From Escarpia spicata (Eukaryota > Annelida > Polychaeta > Sabellida > Siboglinidae), in NCBI GenBank assembly GCA_963995525.1, contig OZ023210.1, positions 9,233,603-9,297,602 on the forward strand: DNA of 64,000 nt, read 5' to 3'. How positions within the stretch are numbered: position 1 is the stretch's first letter; each line of letters opens with the position of its first letter. The position numbers and the translations under genes were made by a program. This document shows, piece by piece, positions 1 to 11,880 of the stretch. Under the pieces are notes generated by a model. It saw only the letters and a program-made list of their open reading frames with translations, did not search any database and had not been told where the DNA came from.

Positions 1-200
1 TTTAATAGAACAGTAAGGAACTGGAACGGACTAACCGAAACAGTTGTGTCTGCAGCCACGGTGGATACTTTTAAATCTAGGCTGGGCAGACGACTCTAAA
101 AATTCCCTGTAGGGCTATGCCATATGCCCCCCGTCCCCTATATTGGCGTAATGACCGTATGGTTTTTGCCAATTATTATATAGACATAGACATAGACAAA
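1..200 (+). mobile_element. 3' end of a non-LTR retrotransposon (LINE)
   Basis: Frame 1 from the first base reads a short C-terminal peptide (FNRTVRNWNGL... then FKSRLGRRL, stop at 97-99). This is the familiar end of CR1/Jockey-like reverse-transcriptase ORFs (R-T-V-x-x-W-N-x-L followed by T-x-D-x-F-K-x-R-L). About 80 bases of 3' UTR follow, and the copy ends in a short tandem ATAGAC tail near 180-198, as expected for LINEs that terminate in a microsatellite. Most of the element lies left of the window. The family match is by motif; the clade is inferred. Confidence 0.75.
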
Positions 201-1850
201 CAAAGGCATTATAATTAAAGGTGCTCAATCATTTCGATTTTTGTGTCAGACTAATTTCACGAAACATAAACGTATCAAGTATTCATTATTGATATACTGG
301 TTCATTTGTACGTATGCTTTACTTTGTTTTAGTGAAATTAACAGACAAACAATAAAATGATTTTTGGTTAGTGCTAACGGAATATCAAGACACATATCTG
401 AACTTGGAGGTGGTCTGAGATAGACTTCTCGTGTAATAGTCACGTGAACGGGAATATGCGGCGACATCGGCCTTTGACCCCACCTTTTTTCATTCAATTG
501 GATTCAGTCAACATTGCGTATTTACGAGTCGCCATCCATTTTTCATACAAGTGATGCTCGATAATTTTATCTGCGATGAAGGGATGCCCGACCGACTAGG
601 CTAAAAAGAGGGTGAGAGCGGAAAGACAAAGAGAGTATCCGCGTACAAAGGTGTATATTGGAAAGGTTATGGATTTGTGAAACCGAACGAAAGAAACGGC
701 TGGCGTGAAAAATGATGCAGCATTCGCCAAGTTCTTCTGGACAGGTTAGTAATATTGAATTCATCAGCAAGCACACCACACACACGACTGTGTGTTCAAT
801 AGATGGAACAGCCAAAACAAAGCCATCATCGTCCGCCATCTTAATGCCATCTTCGATCGACGTTCCGCGACGTTCCATCGCACGTGAATATACATTATTG
901 TAGATATTATGACTTTATATTGATGGACATGTTATATTATACCAATAGTTAACTATGTGCGAAGTATCAGTCTCATGCGAAGCACACACCGAATGGTACA
1001 TGAACTTCCGCTCCATCGACGTTCCGCGACGTTTCATCGACGTTCCATCGCAAATTAATATACAGTAATGTAGATATTATGCCTTCATATTTAATTACAT
1101 GTCATATTATATTAACCTTTAACTATGTATAATATAATACACAATACAACTGTACCATCCACTGGACATTCACACTTTACCCTCAATCACTGGCTGGACA
1201 TTTGAGACTAATAAAATAATCGAATGCCTAAAATAATTGCCTGGATCTAACTAGTAACTAGTATAAGTACTTGCTTTTTGGATGGCTTGACTTGAGTCAC
1301 TGGCTGCTTGTACTGTGCACTTTAAAAATAACACTTATTTACTGTTTTTCCATGTGTGATGTAATACATGTAATGCTGATTGTAACCAAATATAAATTTA
1401 ATCATCTTGTATTATGTAAATTTAAAGAGTAGTAATAATTTATGATTTCTGTAGAGAATGCTAAACATTTATATGTATATTGTGACCGTAATAGCCTACA
1501 TATGTTACCAGGGGGTAAATGCCCAAAACTGCATGTAGTATGTATAGAAGTATGTATATAAAGAAAAGTATATAAGTTACATCTCTGAAAAGTGTGGAAT
1601 ATGTATACACATTGATAGAGATCTTCTAGACCTCTATGCTAACCTTAGTGTGATAGGGAGCAAGAAAACAAGTACACCGGGTGCATGAACATAGGAGGAA
1701 AATTTATTTTATTATTTCTGAAAGTTATTTAAATAGCCTGGATATTATTTTGATGTGTTATACTACGCTGTCCATTTTGAGGGGTAGTAGTACTACAAAA
1801 AAAAAAATTTTTAAACTAATTTTGGCCATTCCACTTATGCCTTCACTTCA
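200..1850. other. Intergenic stretch with a short local duplication
   Basis: I see no supported gene. A segment beginning near 853 (TCGACGTTCCGCGACGTTCC...) followed by an AT-rich part with TGTAGATATTATG recurs near 1011, so roughly 100 bases are repeated about 160 bases apart. The rest is AT-rich single-copy-looking sequence. Confidence 0.4.
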
Positions 1851-1860
1851 GTTTCACCAC

Positions 1861-2028
1861 AAATATATGCAAACGACATCCACACCAATCCAGCCACCAC
1901 AGACAACAACCGCTGCATTGGCTCTATCGAGTATCAGTGGTCGCAGTAAAAACAGCTCACTGTCAGGTATTCAGTCTCTTCCCGAGGCTGGGTGCAGCTC
2001 TGAACCATTACAACCAATGTCAGTTTAA
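1861..2028 (+). CDS. Exon-like segment, copy 1 of a diverged pair; product unknown
   Basis: An open frame of about 55 codons ends at a stop at 2026-2028. It contains a serine-rich core, SISGRSKNSSLSGIQSLPEA. A plausible acceptor (CTTCAG) lies just before it. The same core recurs at about 3115-3261. Over the 25 core codons the copies differ at about 12 bases, 8 of them third positions, which indicates past selection on this frame. I do not recognise the family. It could be a 3'-terminal exon of a gene extending left of the window, or a relic. The frames between acceptor and core differ by two bases in the two copies, so at most one uses the obvious acceptor. No partner exon was found. Confidence 0.35.
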   Translation, partial: KYMQTTSTPIQPPQTTTAALALSSISGRSKNSSLSGIQSLPEAGCSSEPLQPMSV

Positions 2029-2029
2029 G

Positions 2030-3110
2030 TAATGGTATTAATGTACTGTTATGTTCTGGTTAGACCAGTCTAATGTGTGTACAATTATTCCATCTTTGTA
2101 TGATAGGGTGGTTATCAAACTGTCAACTACATAGCACATTTCATTTGCAGTACCACGGTACTTAATTTTCTTTTTATTTCATTTGGAATGTTTGTATTGC
2201 AAACACAAATGTGTATATACACTGTACAATGCAAGTAAATATACGTGACACAATATAGCCAAGCCTCAGTGATTGTCATTTCATAATAATTATGCTTATG
2301 CTGGCGCACAGATCTGCTAAAGGCTGCAACTGCTTCAATGTTAATGTTACGTCACATGACATTTTATCTCTGTAATCACCTGATGGCTTACACAGCACAA
2401 TAGACTTATGTTCAGTTACTGATTTGTATCTTTGAATGTATATTTTAATGTGTGTGTGGGTGTGTTCAGAAATCAAAATAACTTAATTTGACCTGTTTAA
2501 ACATACAATGTGTGGAATTATTTTAATAATATGTAAGGTTCGGGAGACTCTTAAATAAGACATATGATATAATGTCACTAGTACTATCAGTGAAAAATTG
2601 CAATTTTTTAAATATTTTTTAATAAAATTACTTGGTGACTTTATTTCCTGTGACCTTCTTTCCAGCCCACCTATGTTCTACCTGCACTTACAGGTAGTTA
2701 ATTATGCTGGCAATTGGATGGTGCACAATCCAAATTGTTTCACCTTGTTGGCTATGACACTTGTAAATTGTCTATTTGTTTGTTATATACTACAATTTTA
2801 CAATATATACAATAATAACTTTGCCACTCTCATATCATTTATTGTAATTTGTTCACAACTGGGCAAATGACCTTTTCACACTTGAGTGCTGGGCAAATGA
2901 CCATTGGGCAAATTATCGTGCAACATATTTTTACCTATTAATGAAATTAAAACGTTTACAAGTTACACACCACATATATACACACACATATATATTTACA
3001 TCTACATACATATATAATATTATATGTATTTACGTGTAGTAGTGCTGTCAAACCATGTTCACCTTCACAAATAATCTGACTCATTTCATGACTTTGTTTG
3101 ACAGCTTCAA
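2030..3110. other. Spacer between the two exon-like copies
   Basis: AT-rich, with a short TA/CA-rich stretch near 2970-3030. Part of it resembles the sequence following copy 2 (a TCTGACC/TTAGACC...CCATCTTTG motif), consistent with an old tandem duplication. I see no other coding signal. Confidence 0.35.
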
Positions 3111-3114
3111 CACA

Positions 3115-3261
3115 AAGGTGCGAACTACCTCGACACCACTGCAGCCATCACATATGACAAGATCTGTGGTGGCTCTATTGAGCATCAGTGGTCGTAGCAA
3201 AGGCAGCTCACTGTCAGGTGTCCAGTCACTTCCTGAGGCTGGATGCAGCTCAGGACAGTAA
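3115..3261 (+). CDS. Exon-like segment, copy 2 of a diverged pair; product unknown
   Basis: Second copy of the segment at 1861-2028, with core SISGRSKGSSLSGVQSLPEA and a stop at 3259-3261. An acceptor-like TTTGACAG precedes it. A strong donor-like GTAAGTATT follows about eight bases after the stop, and AATAAA overlaps the stop. Flanking sequence is also weakly similar between the copies, suggesting a duplication of roughly 1.25 kb. Function unknown. Confidence 0.35.
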   Translation, partial: KVRTTSTPLQPSHMTRSVVALLSISGRSKGSSLSGVQSLPEAGCSSGQ

Positions 3262-3437
3262 ATAAACGTAAGTATTAATTGCTGCTGGTATGCAAACGTG
3301 ATATATATATACATAAATCATAGCCTAACATTTGGAAGATATGCAAACATATGTGTTTGGTTATTTTTATAATTATGTTTTATTCTGACCAATCTTATTT
3401 GGGTACAGTTACACCATCTTTGAAAATGTTTCAACAG

Positions 3438-3594
3438 CACTCCCCCCCCCCCCCCCATCTCCCAATATCACCACTCCAGCCAAGCGGCTGAAGTTATAGC
3501 GGCTCGGTAGCGACAAAATTTAGACTACACCATTTGGTTCGGCCGCCGGTGGAGGTTTTTGTGCTCCCCCAGACTCGATTTCTGGATCCACCAC
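3438..3594 (-). mobile_element. Likely DNA-transposon end fragment
   Basis: Read on the minus strand this starts AGTGGTGGATCCAGAAATC and ends in a poly-G run (poly-C at about 3440-3454 on the plus strand). That arrangement is common at the ends of dispersed invertebrate DNA transposons. No second terminus or target duplication was found. Assignment is tentative. Confidence 0.3.
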
Positions 3595-3599
3595 TATAT

Positions 3600-4310
3600 G
3601 TGATAGTTTTAGTTGTCTGCGTTAGGATTTTGTAGTAATGGGTGTCCTCGTTAAATTGCATATTGTTGTAAGAAATGCATGTGAATTAAAGTAAAGACAA
3701 TGTAAATTAAAAAAAAATTATTGAAATTATTTGATGAGATCATGACTAAAAAATTATGAAAAACACAATACAACTACAGTTACAATCATTGCACTTGATG
3801 TGTATAATGTAATAATTTTTAATATCACATACACATAAAATGCAAAGCAACAATAGAAACAAAAATTAGGAAGAGGTTGAAAAAATGTCAGGTACATATA
3901 ACAAAACAAACAGTTACTTTTATCACAATTCTTTGTTACCAAAAACAACACTAGTACATGTGATATCAAATGCTAGTTGTATGTTTACAACTCACAAAAT
4001 TAGTGACTAAACAATTATGTGTATTTAACAACAAATTTTAATATTTAATGCCCATAAAATGTAAACCAATGAGAACAGATTACTTAGGAAGATGTTTAGT
4101 TGAACAAATTTAATAAGTACATATAAAATAAAAATAACTATATTATGATTTTTTTATTAAAAAAACATCAATAGGATATAAAATTCAAAACTGTTGTAGT
4201 TTATGCAATGCTTGGTTTGTTTACAACTCGCAAAAAATAGTGACTAGACTAGACAGGGTCAACGCCATGTGACTGAGAATTACATGTACAATCGCTACAT
4301 GCTACATTTC
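3600..4310. other. AT-rich stretch, no gene seen
   Basis: Two similar AT-rich blocks occur near 3720-3970 and 3975-4210; both carry the motif TTTACAACTC or similar, and a TGACTA motif. No gene or recognisable element is supported. Confidence 0.3.
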
Positions 4311-4318
4311 TCCAGTTT

Positions 4319-6185
4319 ACTCAACAACCGAACACTTACCACCATATGGCGATCCCCCAACTTGCCTCTACTACAGTCGACACTATCACTACCTCAACAA
4401 CCGAACACTTACCACCATATGGCAATCCCCCAACTTGCCTCTACTACAGTCGATACTATCACTACCTCAACAACCGAACACTTACCACCATATGGCGATC
4501 CCCCAACTTGCCTCTACTACAGTCGACACTATCACTACCTCAACAACCGAACACTTACCACCATATGGCGATCCCCCAACTTGCCTCTACTACAGTCGAC
4601 ACTATCACTACCTCAACAACCGAACACTTACCACCATATGGCGATCCCCCAACTTGCCTCTACTACAGTCGACACTATCACTACCTCAACAACCGAACAC
4701 TTACCACCATATGGCGATCCACCAACTTGCCTCTACTACAGTCGACACTATCACTACCTCAACAACCGAACACTTACCACCATATGGCGATCCCCCAACT
4801 TGCCTCTACTACAGTCGACACTATCACTACCTCAACAACCGAACACTTACCACCATATGGCGATCCACCAACTTGCCTCTACTACAGTCGACACTATCAC
4901 TACCTCAACAACCGAACACTTACCACCATATGGCGATCCCCCAACTTGCCTCTACTACAGTCGACACTATCACTATCTCAACCACCGAACACTTACCACC
5001 ATATGGCGATCCACCAACTTGCCTCTACTACAGTCACACTATCACTACCTCAACAACCGAACACTTACCACCATATGGCGATCCACCAACTTGCCTCTAC
5101 TACAGTCGACACTATCACTACCTCAACAGCCGAACACTTATCACCATATGGCGATCCACCAACTTGCCTCTACTACAGTCGACACTATCACTACCTCAAC
5201 AACCGAACACTTACCACCATATGACGATCCACCAACTTGCCTCTACTACAGTCGAAACTATCACTACCTCAACAACCGAACACTTACCACCATATGGCGA
5301 TCCCCCAACTTGCCTCTACTACAGTCGACACTATCACTACCTCAACAACCGAACACTTACCACCATATGGCGATCCACCAACTTGCCTCTACTACAGTCG
5401 ACACTATCACTACCTCAACAACCGAACACTTACCACCATATGGCGATCCACCAACTTGCCTCTACTACAGTCGACACTACCACTACCTCAACAACCGAAC
5501 ACTTACCACCATATGGCGATCCCCCAACTTGCCTCTACTACAGTCGACACTACCACTACCTCAACAACCGAACACTTACCACCATATGGCGATCCCCCAA
5601 CTTGCCTCTACTACAGTCGACACTATCACTACCTCAACAACCGAACACTTACCACCATATGGCGATCCACCAACTTGCCTCTACTACAGTCGACACTACC
5701 ACTACCTCAACAACCGAACACTTACCACCAAATGGCGATCCCCAACTTGCCTCTACTACAGTCGACACTATCACTACCTCAACAACCGAACACTTACCAC
5801 CATATGGCGATCCCCCAACTTGCCTCTACTACAGTCGACACTATCACTACCTCAACAACCGAACACTTACCACCATATGGCGATCTCCCAACTTGCCTCT
5901 ACTACAGTCGACACTATCACTACCTCAACAACCGAACACTTACCACCAAATGGCGATCCCCAACTTGCCTCTACTACAGTCGACACTATCACTACCTCAA
6001 CAACCGAACACTTACCACCATATGGCGATCCCCCAACTTGCCTCTACTACAGTCGACACTATCACTACCTCAACAACCGAACACTTACCACCAAATGGCG
6101 ATCCCAACTTGCCTCTGCTACAGTCGACACTATCACTACCTCAACAACCGAACACTTACCACCATATGGCGATCCCCCAACTGTG
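4319..6185. repeat. 73-bp satellite array, about 25 copies
   Basis: The unit runs from CTCAACAACCGAACACTTAC through CCATATGGCGATCC, CTTGCCTCTACTACAGTCGA and CACTATCACTAC. Start-to-start spacing is 73 bases (4321 to 4394). Variants include CCCCC versus CCACC after CGAT, and a few 72- or 71-base units (for example near 5745 and 6110). Because 73 leaves remainder 1 on division by 3 and the unit has no plus-strand stop codon in any phase, all three plus frames stay open across the array. The resulting 300-680-codon ORFs are artefacts, not genes. Confidence 0.95.
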
Positions 6186-7890
6186 CCTCAACAGCATCAA
6201 CTACATTTATTACAAGCAAGAGTTCATCCCGTGGAACATTGTTTGGTCCATATCGGCAAGGACATATATCTAAGAAGTGTTCATGAGATAAACGCTCTAC
6301 TGCATGAATAAATCCACAGTCGTGGAGACTATTTTACTGCTCAAGATATTTATAAACACAACAAAATACATCGATATTATGTTCTTCCTGTACCCAGACT
6401 TGTGTGCATCCAGTAAATATCCAGCATCCAGTAAATATATCCACCATAGAACCTTTCCACTCTCAAGCATGTAATGTTGTGATTGAAACTGACGTATGTT
6501 GTGGCTCGTACAGCACTTGCTATCACAAATGTAATCGTCATACATATCATACGCATTAAAACTGATAACCAGTCATATAACGAATGGCTTCTGACTGGTT
6601 CATCACACAACTATTGAACATTAATGTTCAAATATTGACAATAAAATTGCCAGACATTTAAAACAATTCTAAAAAGGTAAACGGTTTTAGCGCAGTATCC
6701 CGTTCTTAAGACTGCTCAGAGCGCTTTGTACTTTACACCCGGACCTATTCAATCAAACACCATCTCGACTGCTCTGAGAAGCCTTCAGCCACTCTGCGAC
6801 TAATGAACGAAGACTATTCGTACTCAAATTGTACAGGTATTACACAGTGCACATGGTCAACCTTCATACCCACCTTATGTACAAACTTGTCTAAATAACT
6901 CCAGCCGACTCTGCGTTTTCTATATTCCTGTTTATAGTGAACAGGCAGCACATCCCCAACACCTGTACGGGTCGCACTCACTTGGTCATACACTAGGTCT
7001 GCTACACATTGTATTATAAACGAAATATCCATAGCAGTTGTTTGTGTAACATGATTAGCCAGTTCTAATACTACATGTGAGAAGGTACTAATTTGTTTCT
7101 ACCACCCGGTTTAGTGTGTTTGGGAGATGTATTTTTATGTGTGGTTTTACTTATCATATGAATGCATATTTAATTACATGTCATGGCATTGCGTAATAAA
7201 ATACATTATGATCTAGTGTTTGTTTAGATAATTATAGTTGGAATCCCGGAACCAGCTGTCTTAGCTTAGCTGGTTCCATGTCATGCAGGCATGATTAATA
7301 AGACAACATACGAATTGCAATTATTTGGCACAACAGTGCGGCCTAAAAGATGCATAGCATGAACACATTCCGAAGCGGAAACAATTAATGCAGAGTGGCG
7401 GCATTGACTTCCTCGATCGGCATCCGTTAATATGTATTGTAGCAAATGTGCATTGTATTTAATATGTTAAAATTGTGCCAAATGTACATAAAATGATAGG
7501 ATGTCGACGGGGCGTCTGTGACATGACATTCATCACTGGGACCTCATCCCAGCTAACACATGTTCGTTGGGCTAACTTAGTCAAATGCTCGCCACGGCCA
7601 CTATTGACAATTAATAATGTAATCCTGCACTATGCCTACACCATACCATCCGAGGGCAAAATGAGCGAAAGACGGAATCTCAGGAATGTGGAACGTTAAA
7701 GAATTGGCGGTTTCTACATCCACTCCAGAGGAAACGTTGCATTGCTAACGATTTGAGATATGTTCTAATATTTAAAAAAGAATTATCAAACAAAATGAAG
7801 GGTTGTATTTCGTGACACGTATAAACATAAACGTAAACAAACTTAAAAGAATTTGCGACTCTGGGGAAACGTGCCGCTATTGGTTGACTT
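6186..7890. other. Intergenic stretch with one SINE relic
   Basis: Apart from the minus-strand SINE tail at about 6680-6785 I see nothing assignable. A small open frame at 7032-6814 on the minus strand (72 codons) is unrecognised and unsupported by splice or codon evidence. Confidence 0.3.
6680..6785 (-). mobile_element. SINE tail, minus strand
   Basis: On the minus strand this reads GAGATGGTGTTTGATTGAA, TAGGTCC, GTAAAGTACAAAGCGCTCTG and AGCAGTCTTAAG. It aligns with the 3' part of the SINE at 51757-52068 (GAGATGGTGTTCGATTGAA ... AAAGTGCTTTGAGCAGTCCT). The tRNA-like head is not recognisable here, so this is a diverged or 5'-truncated copy. Confidence 0.6.
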
Positions 7891-7892
7891 GG

Positions 7893-8100
7893 TGCCCGAC
7901 GAACATTTAGCGACCCGACGTAATTCGATGTAAGACATGACGCAATTATTTGCGTCGCGTCTCAGTTCGAATTTCGTCACGACATAAATCAATGTGATAC
8001 CCGACGCCATTTAGAGACCCGACGCAATTCGAGTTGCGTCGCGACGCAAATAATTGCGTCGTGTCGTACAAATAATTGCGTCGCGACGCTATTCCGCCTG
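7893..8100. repeat. Cluster of GCGTCG-type inverted and direct repeats
   Basis: The motif GACGCAATTATTTGCGTCGC and variants (GCGACGCAAATAATTGCGTC, CAAATAATTGCGTCGCGACG) occur several times in both orientations, with repeated 'CCCGACG...TTTAG(A/C)GACCCGACG' blocks. The palindromic spacing suggests a small inverted-repeat element or its ends. No target duplication was identified. Confidence 0.5.
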
Positions 8101-8107
8101 TATGACG

Positions 8108-8264
8108 GGCCGGTGCTTCCATAGATTCGCCTCACACGTCGACGACGAACTTTTATCCCGATATCGCATGACAGTCGAGTTGGGACGCGTGAAGAACCTG
8201 AATAAAAACCCAGTGGCAGAGAAGGCTGGTCGTGAACTCGAGGGTGAAATTCTCCAGCAACAAC
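8108..8264 (+). pseudogene. Integrase-region fragment of an older retrotransposon, left part
   Basis: The plus-strand frame carries ELLSRYRMTVELGRVKNLNK, then NPVAEKAGRELEGEILQQ. It resembles the region after the DDE core of integrases in some metazoan LTR retrotransposons (NKNP(V/I)AE(K/R)A motif). The frame is interrupted at 8265 by the LTR element and resumes at 12879. Family assignment is from remembered motif similarity and should be treated as likely, not proven. Confidence 0.6.
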
Positions 8265-8419
8265 TGTCGTGTACTGGCCGTGGGCTGTGCGTACAGCGAC
8301 ATTATAGAATGAAGATTCTCGTAGAGAAAGTACGAACACGTTTATTGTGACACATTGAGATGTAAAAGGAAAAGAGGAAACGGGGCATAGTAAACGGTTC
8401 CGCGATCAAGGATCTAACA
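8265..8419 (-). repeat. 3' LTR (155 bp)
   Basis: Plus-strand TGTCGTGTACTGG...GATCTAACA, identical by eye over its full length to 12719-12873. It lies at the downstream end of the minus-strand element. Confidence 0.95.
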
Positions 8420-8432
8420 TTCCTCCCCCTTT
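8420..8432 (-). other. Polypurine tract
   Basis: On the minus strand AAAGGGGGAGGAA directly abuts the 3' LTR. This is the position and composition expected for the plus-strand primer of an LTR retrotransposon. Confidence 0.8.
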
Positions 8433-8642
8433 AAGAAGAACATAATTAGTATAATTATTAAAATGTAAACTTTTAACGCAAACAAGAGTCCCTTATACGT
8501 ATCAATGTCATATCTAAGATAGCTAGTATGCCATTGTTTATAGTACTAATCTAGTGCTCTCGCGACTAGCCACATCTACCGAAACCTAGTCTATTCTGGC
8601 TATCTTGATCTATGCATTGTCCGGTATGACAAGTTCACAAGT

Positions 8643-11075
8643 TTACAAGTTCAATCTGTCCGGTGGCTTCACCACTCTGTGTGATCTTCTCAGCGGTACT
8701 ACCACGTCTGGTACTACACAGGACTGCGACCGTTCAACTGTTGGTCTTGAGATCACCTCTCCTGTGGCGGTACTCGTAGTCACGTCCGAGTTGCCAGATG
8801 ATAGTGGTGTCGATGTTGTTCGCTCGAACCAAGGTAGTACTTCACGTTCTGCAAGCCTCGGTGGAAGTTGAGGTTCTTCAACCCTCAATGGTACCAGACG
8901 CTCTTCCGTCGCCTCGATCGGCCTTCTCTCGCGCAAATGATCCTGGTGACGCTTCCACACTCTGTCATCCTGCAGACGTACCTCGAAGGTCAGCGGACCC
9001 AGCCGGTTCTCTATCACCGCAGCGACCCATTTCGGTTGTCCCTGAAAGTTCAACGCCCAGACACAGTCTCCTGTCATGAAACTTCGCTCCACTGCTCTCT
9101 GGTCGTGGCGTTCTTTGTCTTCTTCCTGTTTGCGCAAGACTCGGTTCTGAATGGATGGTCGTAGAAGATCCAGTCGTGTGCTCGGTGGTGTCTTCAACAC
9201 AAACTCTGTTGGAGCTCTGCCGGTTGTAGCTTGTGGAGTTACCCTGTAGCGTGCTAGGAAGGTGTAGAGACGATCTTCTAGGTTGCCATTTGTCTTCTTC
9301 AACCCTGCTTTTACAGTCTGAACGGCGCGTTCAGCTAAGCCATTACTGGATGGGTGATAAGGTGAAGACTTGATGTGTTTGATTCCGTTAGCTCGACAAA
9401 ACTGTTCAAACTCCTCACTGGTGAAACAGCTTCCGTTATCTGATACCACTGTGCTTGGTAGACCAAAAATCTCAAACGTCTGTCTTAGCTTCGTGAGAGT
9501 TGCACTGGTTGTCGCAGCTGATACAACGTGTGCATCGATGTACTTGCTGTGAGCATCGACTATGATGAGTATCATACGTCCCTCGAACGGTCCCGCATAA
9601 TCAATGTGTATTCGATGCCACGTTCGTCCCGGCCATTCCCATGGATGCAGTGGTGCCACTGGTGGTTGTTTGCTGTGTATTTGGCATGTCGTGCAGTCCT
9701 TAACACACATCTCGATTTCAGCGTCCAAACCTGGCCACCAGAGGTAGCTTCGGGCTAACGCCTTCATCTTCACTATGCCCGGATGCGTCTCGTGTAGTTC
9801 TTTCAACAACGTGTCACGACCCTTTGGTGGTACGATGACTCTTGCTCCCCACATCAGCACCCCGTGTTGGACACTCAGTTCGTCTTTCCTTCGAGAGTAA
9901 CTCTCCCACTCGCGTGGTACATCGTTAGGCCATCCTCCTTCCACGAACCGTAGAACTTGTGACAGCATCGGATCGTTTGCTGTCCATTTAGCGATGTGTT
10001 CTGCCGTGATGGGTGTATCGTTCATGGTTGCAAGTGCTAGAACCACTTCCTCCGGGACTGGTACTCGTTCAGGAGTGTCTGGTAGCGGCAAGCGACTCAA
10101 TCCGTCTGCATGACAGATACTCGTACCCGGTCTGTACTCCAGATGGTACTGATAGTTGCTTAGTGTTAGTGCCCATCTCTGAATGCGTGCACTAGCCATT
10201 GCGGAGATGGCACGATCTTCCTTCAACAGCCCGACCAACGGCTTGTGGTCGGTCTGCAACGTGAAGTCCCTCCCGTAAAGGTACTTATGGAACTTGGATA
10301 TCCCGAAGACCAACGACAACGCTTCCTTTTCCAGCTGTGCGTACTTCTTTTCCGCTGTGGAGAGAGAGCGTGATGCGTATGCGATAGGCTTGTCGCTGCC
10401 ATCGGGCAATCTGTGTGACAGTACGCTTCCAATCCCGTAAGGAGATGCGTCACTGCTCAAGATGATCGGGAGTTCAGGGTTGTAGTGTACAAGCACATCT
10501 GAAGAAACAAGCAGTGCCTTAGACTCATCGAAAGCCTTTTGTTGCGCCGGACCCCACTTCCACTTTGTGTGTTGGCGTGTCATTTCATGCAGCGGAGCAA
10601 GCAGCGTACTGAGATTGCGCAAGAAGTTGTGATAGTAGTGAATGAGTCCTATATAACTCCTCAACTCCTGTACATTCTGTGGTGCAGGCGCGTTCTGTAC
10701 TGCTCGCACTTTGTCTTCCGTAGGATGAATACCTTCAGCATCAATCGCATGACCTAGATAGGTGCACGATTTCTGACGAAACGCACATTTCTCCTTCTTC
10801 AGGCGTAACCCTGCGTCTTGTAGTCGCGTTAGCACAGTAGCCAGATTACGATCATGCTCTTCTGGCGTTCTTCCTGTGACCAGGATGTCGTCGAGGTAGA
10901 CTACAGTCATGGGTATGTTCTGTAGTAACTGCTCCATGATTTTCTGGAAGATACCTGGAGAAGAACTCACACCGAAAGGCAGACGTTCGAATGCGAACAG
11001 CCCTTTCGACGTGTTGATTGTAGTCAACGGACGTGATTCTTCATCCAGTACGACCTGTTGATACGCATGGCTCAT
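8643..11075 (-). pseudogene. pol, main part: RT, RNase H, integrase (810 codons)
   Basis: This open frame begins within the RT palm. The catalytic YLDD is at residues 60-63 and the RNase H core LSSDAS at about 206-211. An integrase zinc-binding HHCC region (H428, H431, C461, C464) and a DDE core follow (D492, D546, E582; exactly 35 residues between the last two). The protein ends with a basic RRSHR...PPDRL tail, and no chromodomain is apparent. The first methionine is internal to RT: upstream RT sequence lies in another frame, separated by a frameshift near 11110-11140. The enzyme copies the element's RNA into DNA and integrates it. This copy is broken. Confidence 0.92.
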
Positions 11076-11262
11076 GTCCAGCGTTGTGTACAGTGTACCA
11101 CCTGCTAATTTTGTAAACAGATCAGATACGTTCGGGATCGGGTACTTTGACGGCTCTGTTGATGGTTACCTTATAGTCGCCACAGATTCTGACTGCGCCG
11201 GTAGACTTCAAGACCGGTACAATGGGCGCGGCCCACTCAGAATACTCCACAGGACGGATGAT

Positions 11263-11880
11263 TCAGGCCTTCTGCATACGATCTAACTCGTCCTCTACTT
11301 TGGCTCGTAAAGCAAGAGGTACAGGTCGAGGTTTACAATACCTCGGTTTAACCGCGTCATCAACGTAGAACTTCGCAGTCAGCCCCTTTAGAGTGCCTAG
11401 TCCCTCACTGAACATTGATTCGTAAGGCTTTAGGAAGTCCTCTCTGTCTACCTGGTTCACGGTAGCCCAGTTCACTTTCAACACTGTTAGCCAGTCCCTT
11501 CCCAGCAGGTTAGGTCCCGACCCAGGCACTACGATTGCCTGCAGCCTGTGCTGTTGATTGTTGTGACAAACGTTCACCTGCGCTCGCCCTAAAGGCTCAA
11601 TTGTGGTACCTGCGTACGTTCGCAACCTCGGAACGTTACGCGTGTCGAGAGTGAGCACAGATGTCTTGCAGATTTTAGCCCACTCATCCTCCGATATAAG
11701 CGAAACTGCTGCTCCGGTATCTATCTCCATAGCCACTTCACTTCCCTCTATCTGGACATTGCAAATGTACGGTGGTATGGTGTGGGTGGCACTTGCATGA
11801 TACAGGCCAAGTGTGTATGTGTCTTCACATAACTTGTCATTGCGTTGCGAGTGTGTGTCTGTTGAGTGTTTGCATTGCAC
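11263..11880 (-). pseudogene. pol, 5' part: protease and start of RT
   Basis: About 205 codons. The aspartic-protease motif DTGAAVSLI starts at residue 54, and LLGRDWL marks the second half of the protease. It continues into the RT N-terminal block (KPRPVPLALRAKVEDELDRM) and stops at an in-frame TGA at 11263-11265. The next RT residues continue in the same frame after that stop until a second lesion shifts the frame by a small deletion. The frame lies -1 relative to gag and overlaps it by about 130 bases, so Pol was probably made by -1 frameshifting. I found no canonical slippery heptamer by eye. Confidence 0.88.

Noticed and set aside
4269..6311. Plus-strand ORFs of 680, 612, 349 and 292 codons
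   Set aside because: They are translations of a 73-bp tandem repeat in three frames with no unique domain; open frames follow from the absence of stops in the unit.
6814..7032. 72-codon minus-strand ORF
   Set aside because: No family resemblance, splice context or conservation visible; chance ORF cannot be excluded.
8054..8350. A small host gene at 8054-8350
   Set aside because: Its reading frame is the old integrase fragment running into the LTR; it is not a separate gene.
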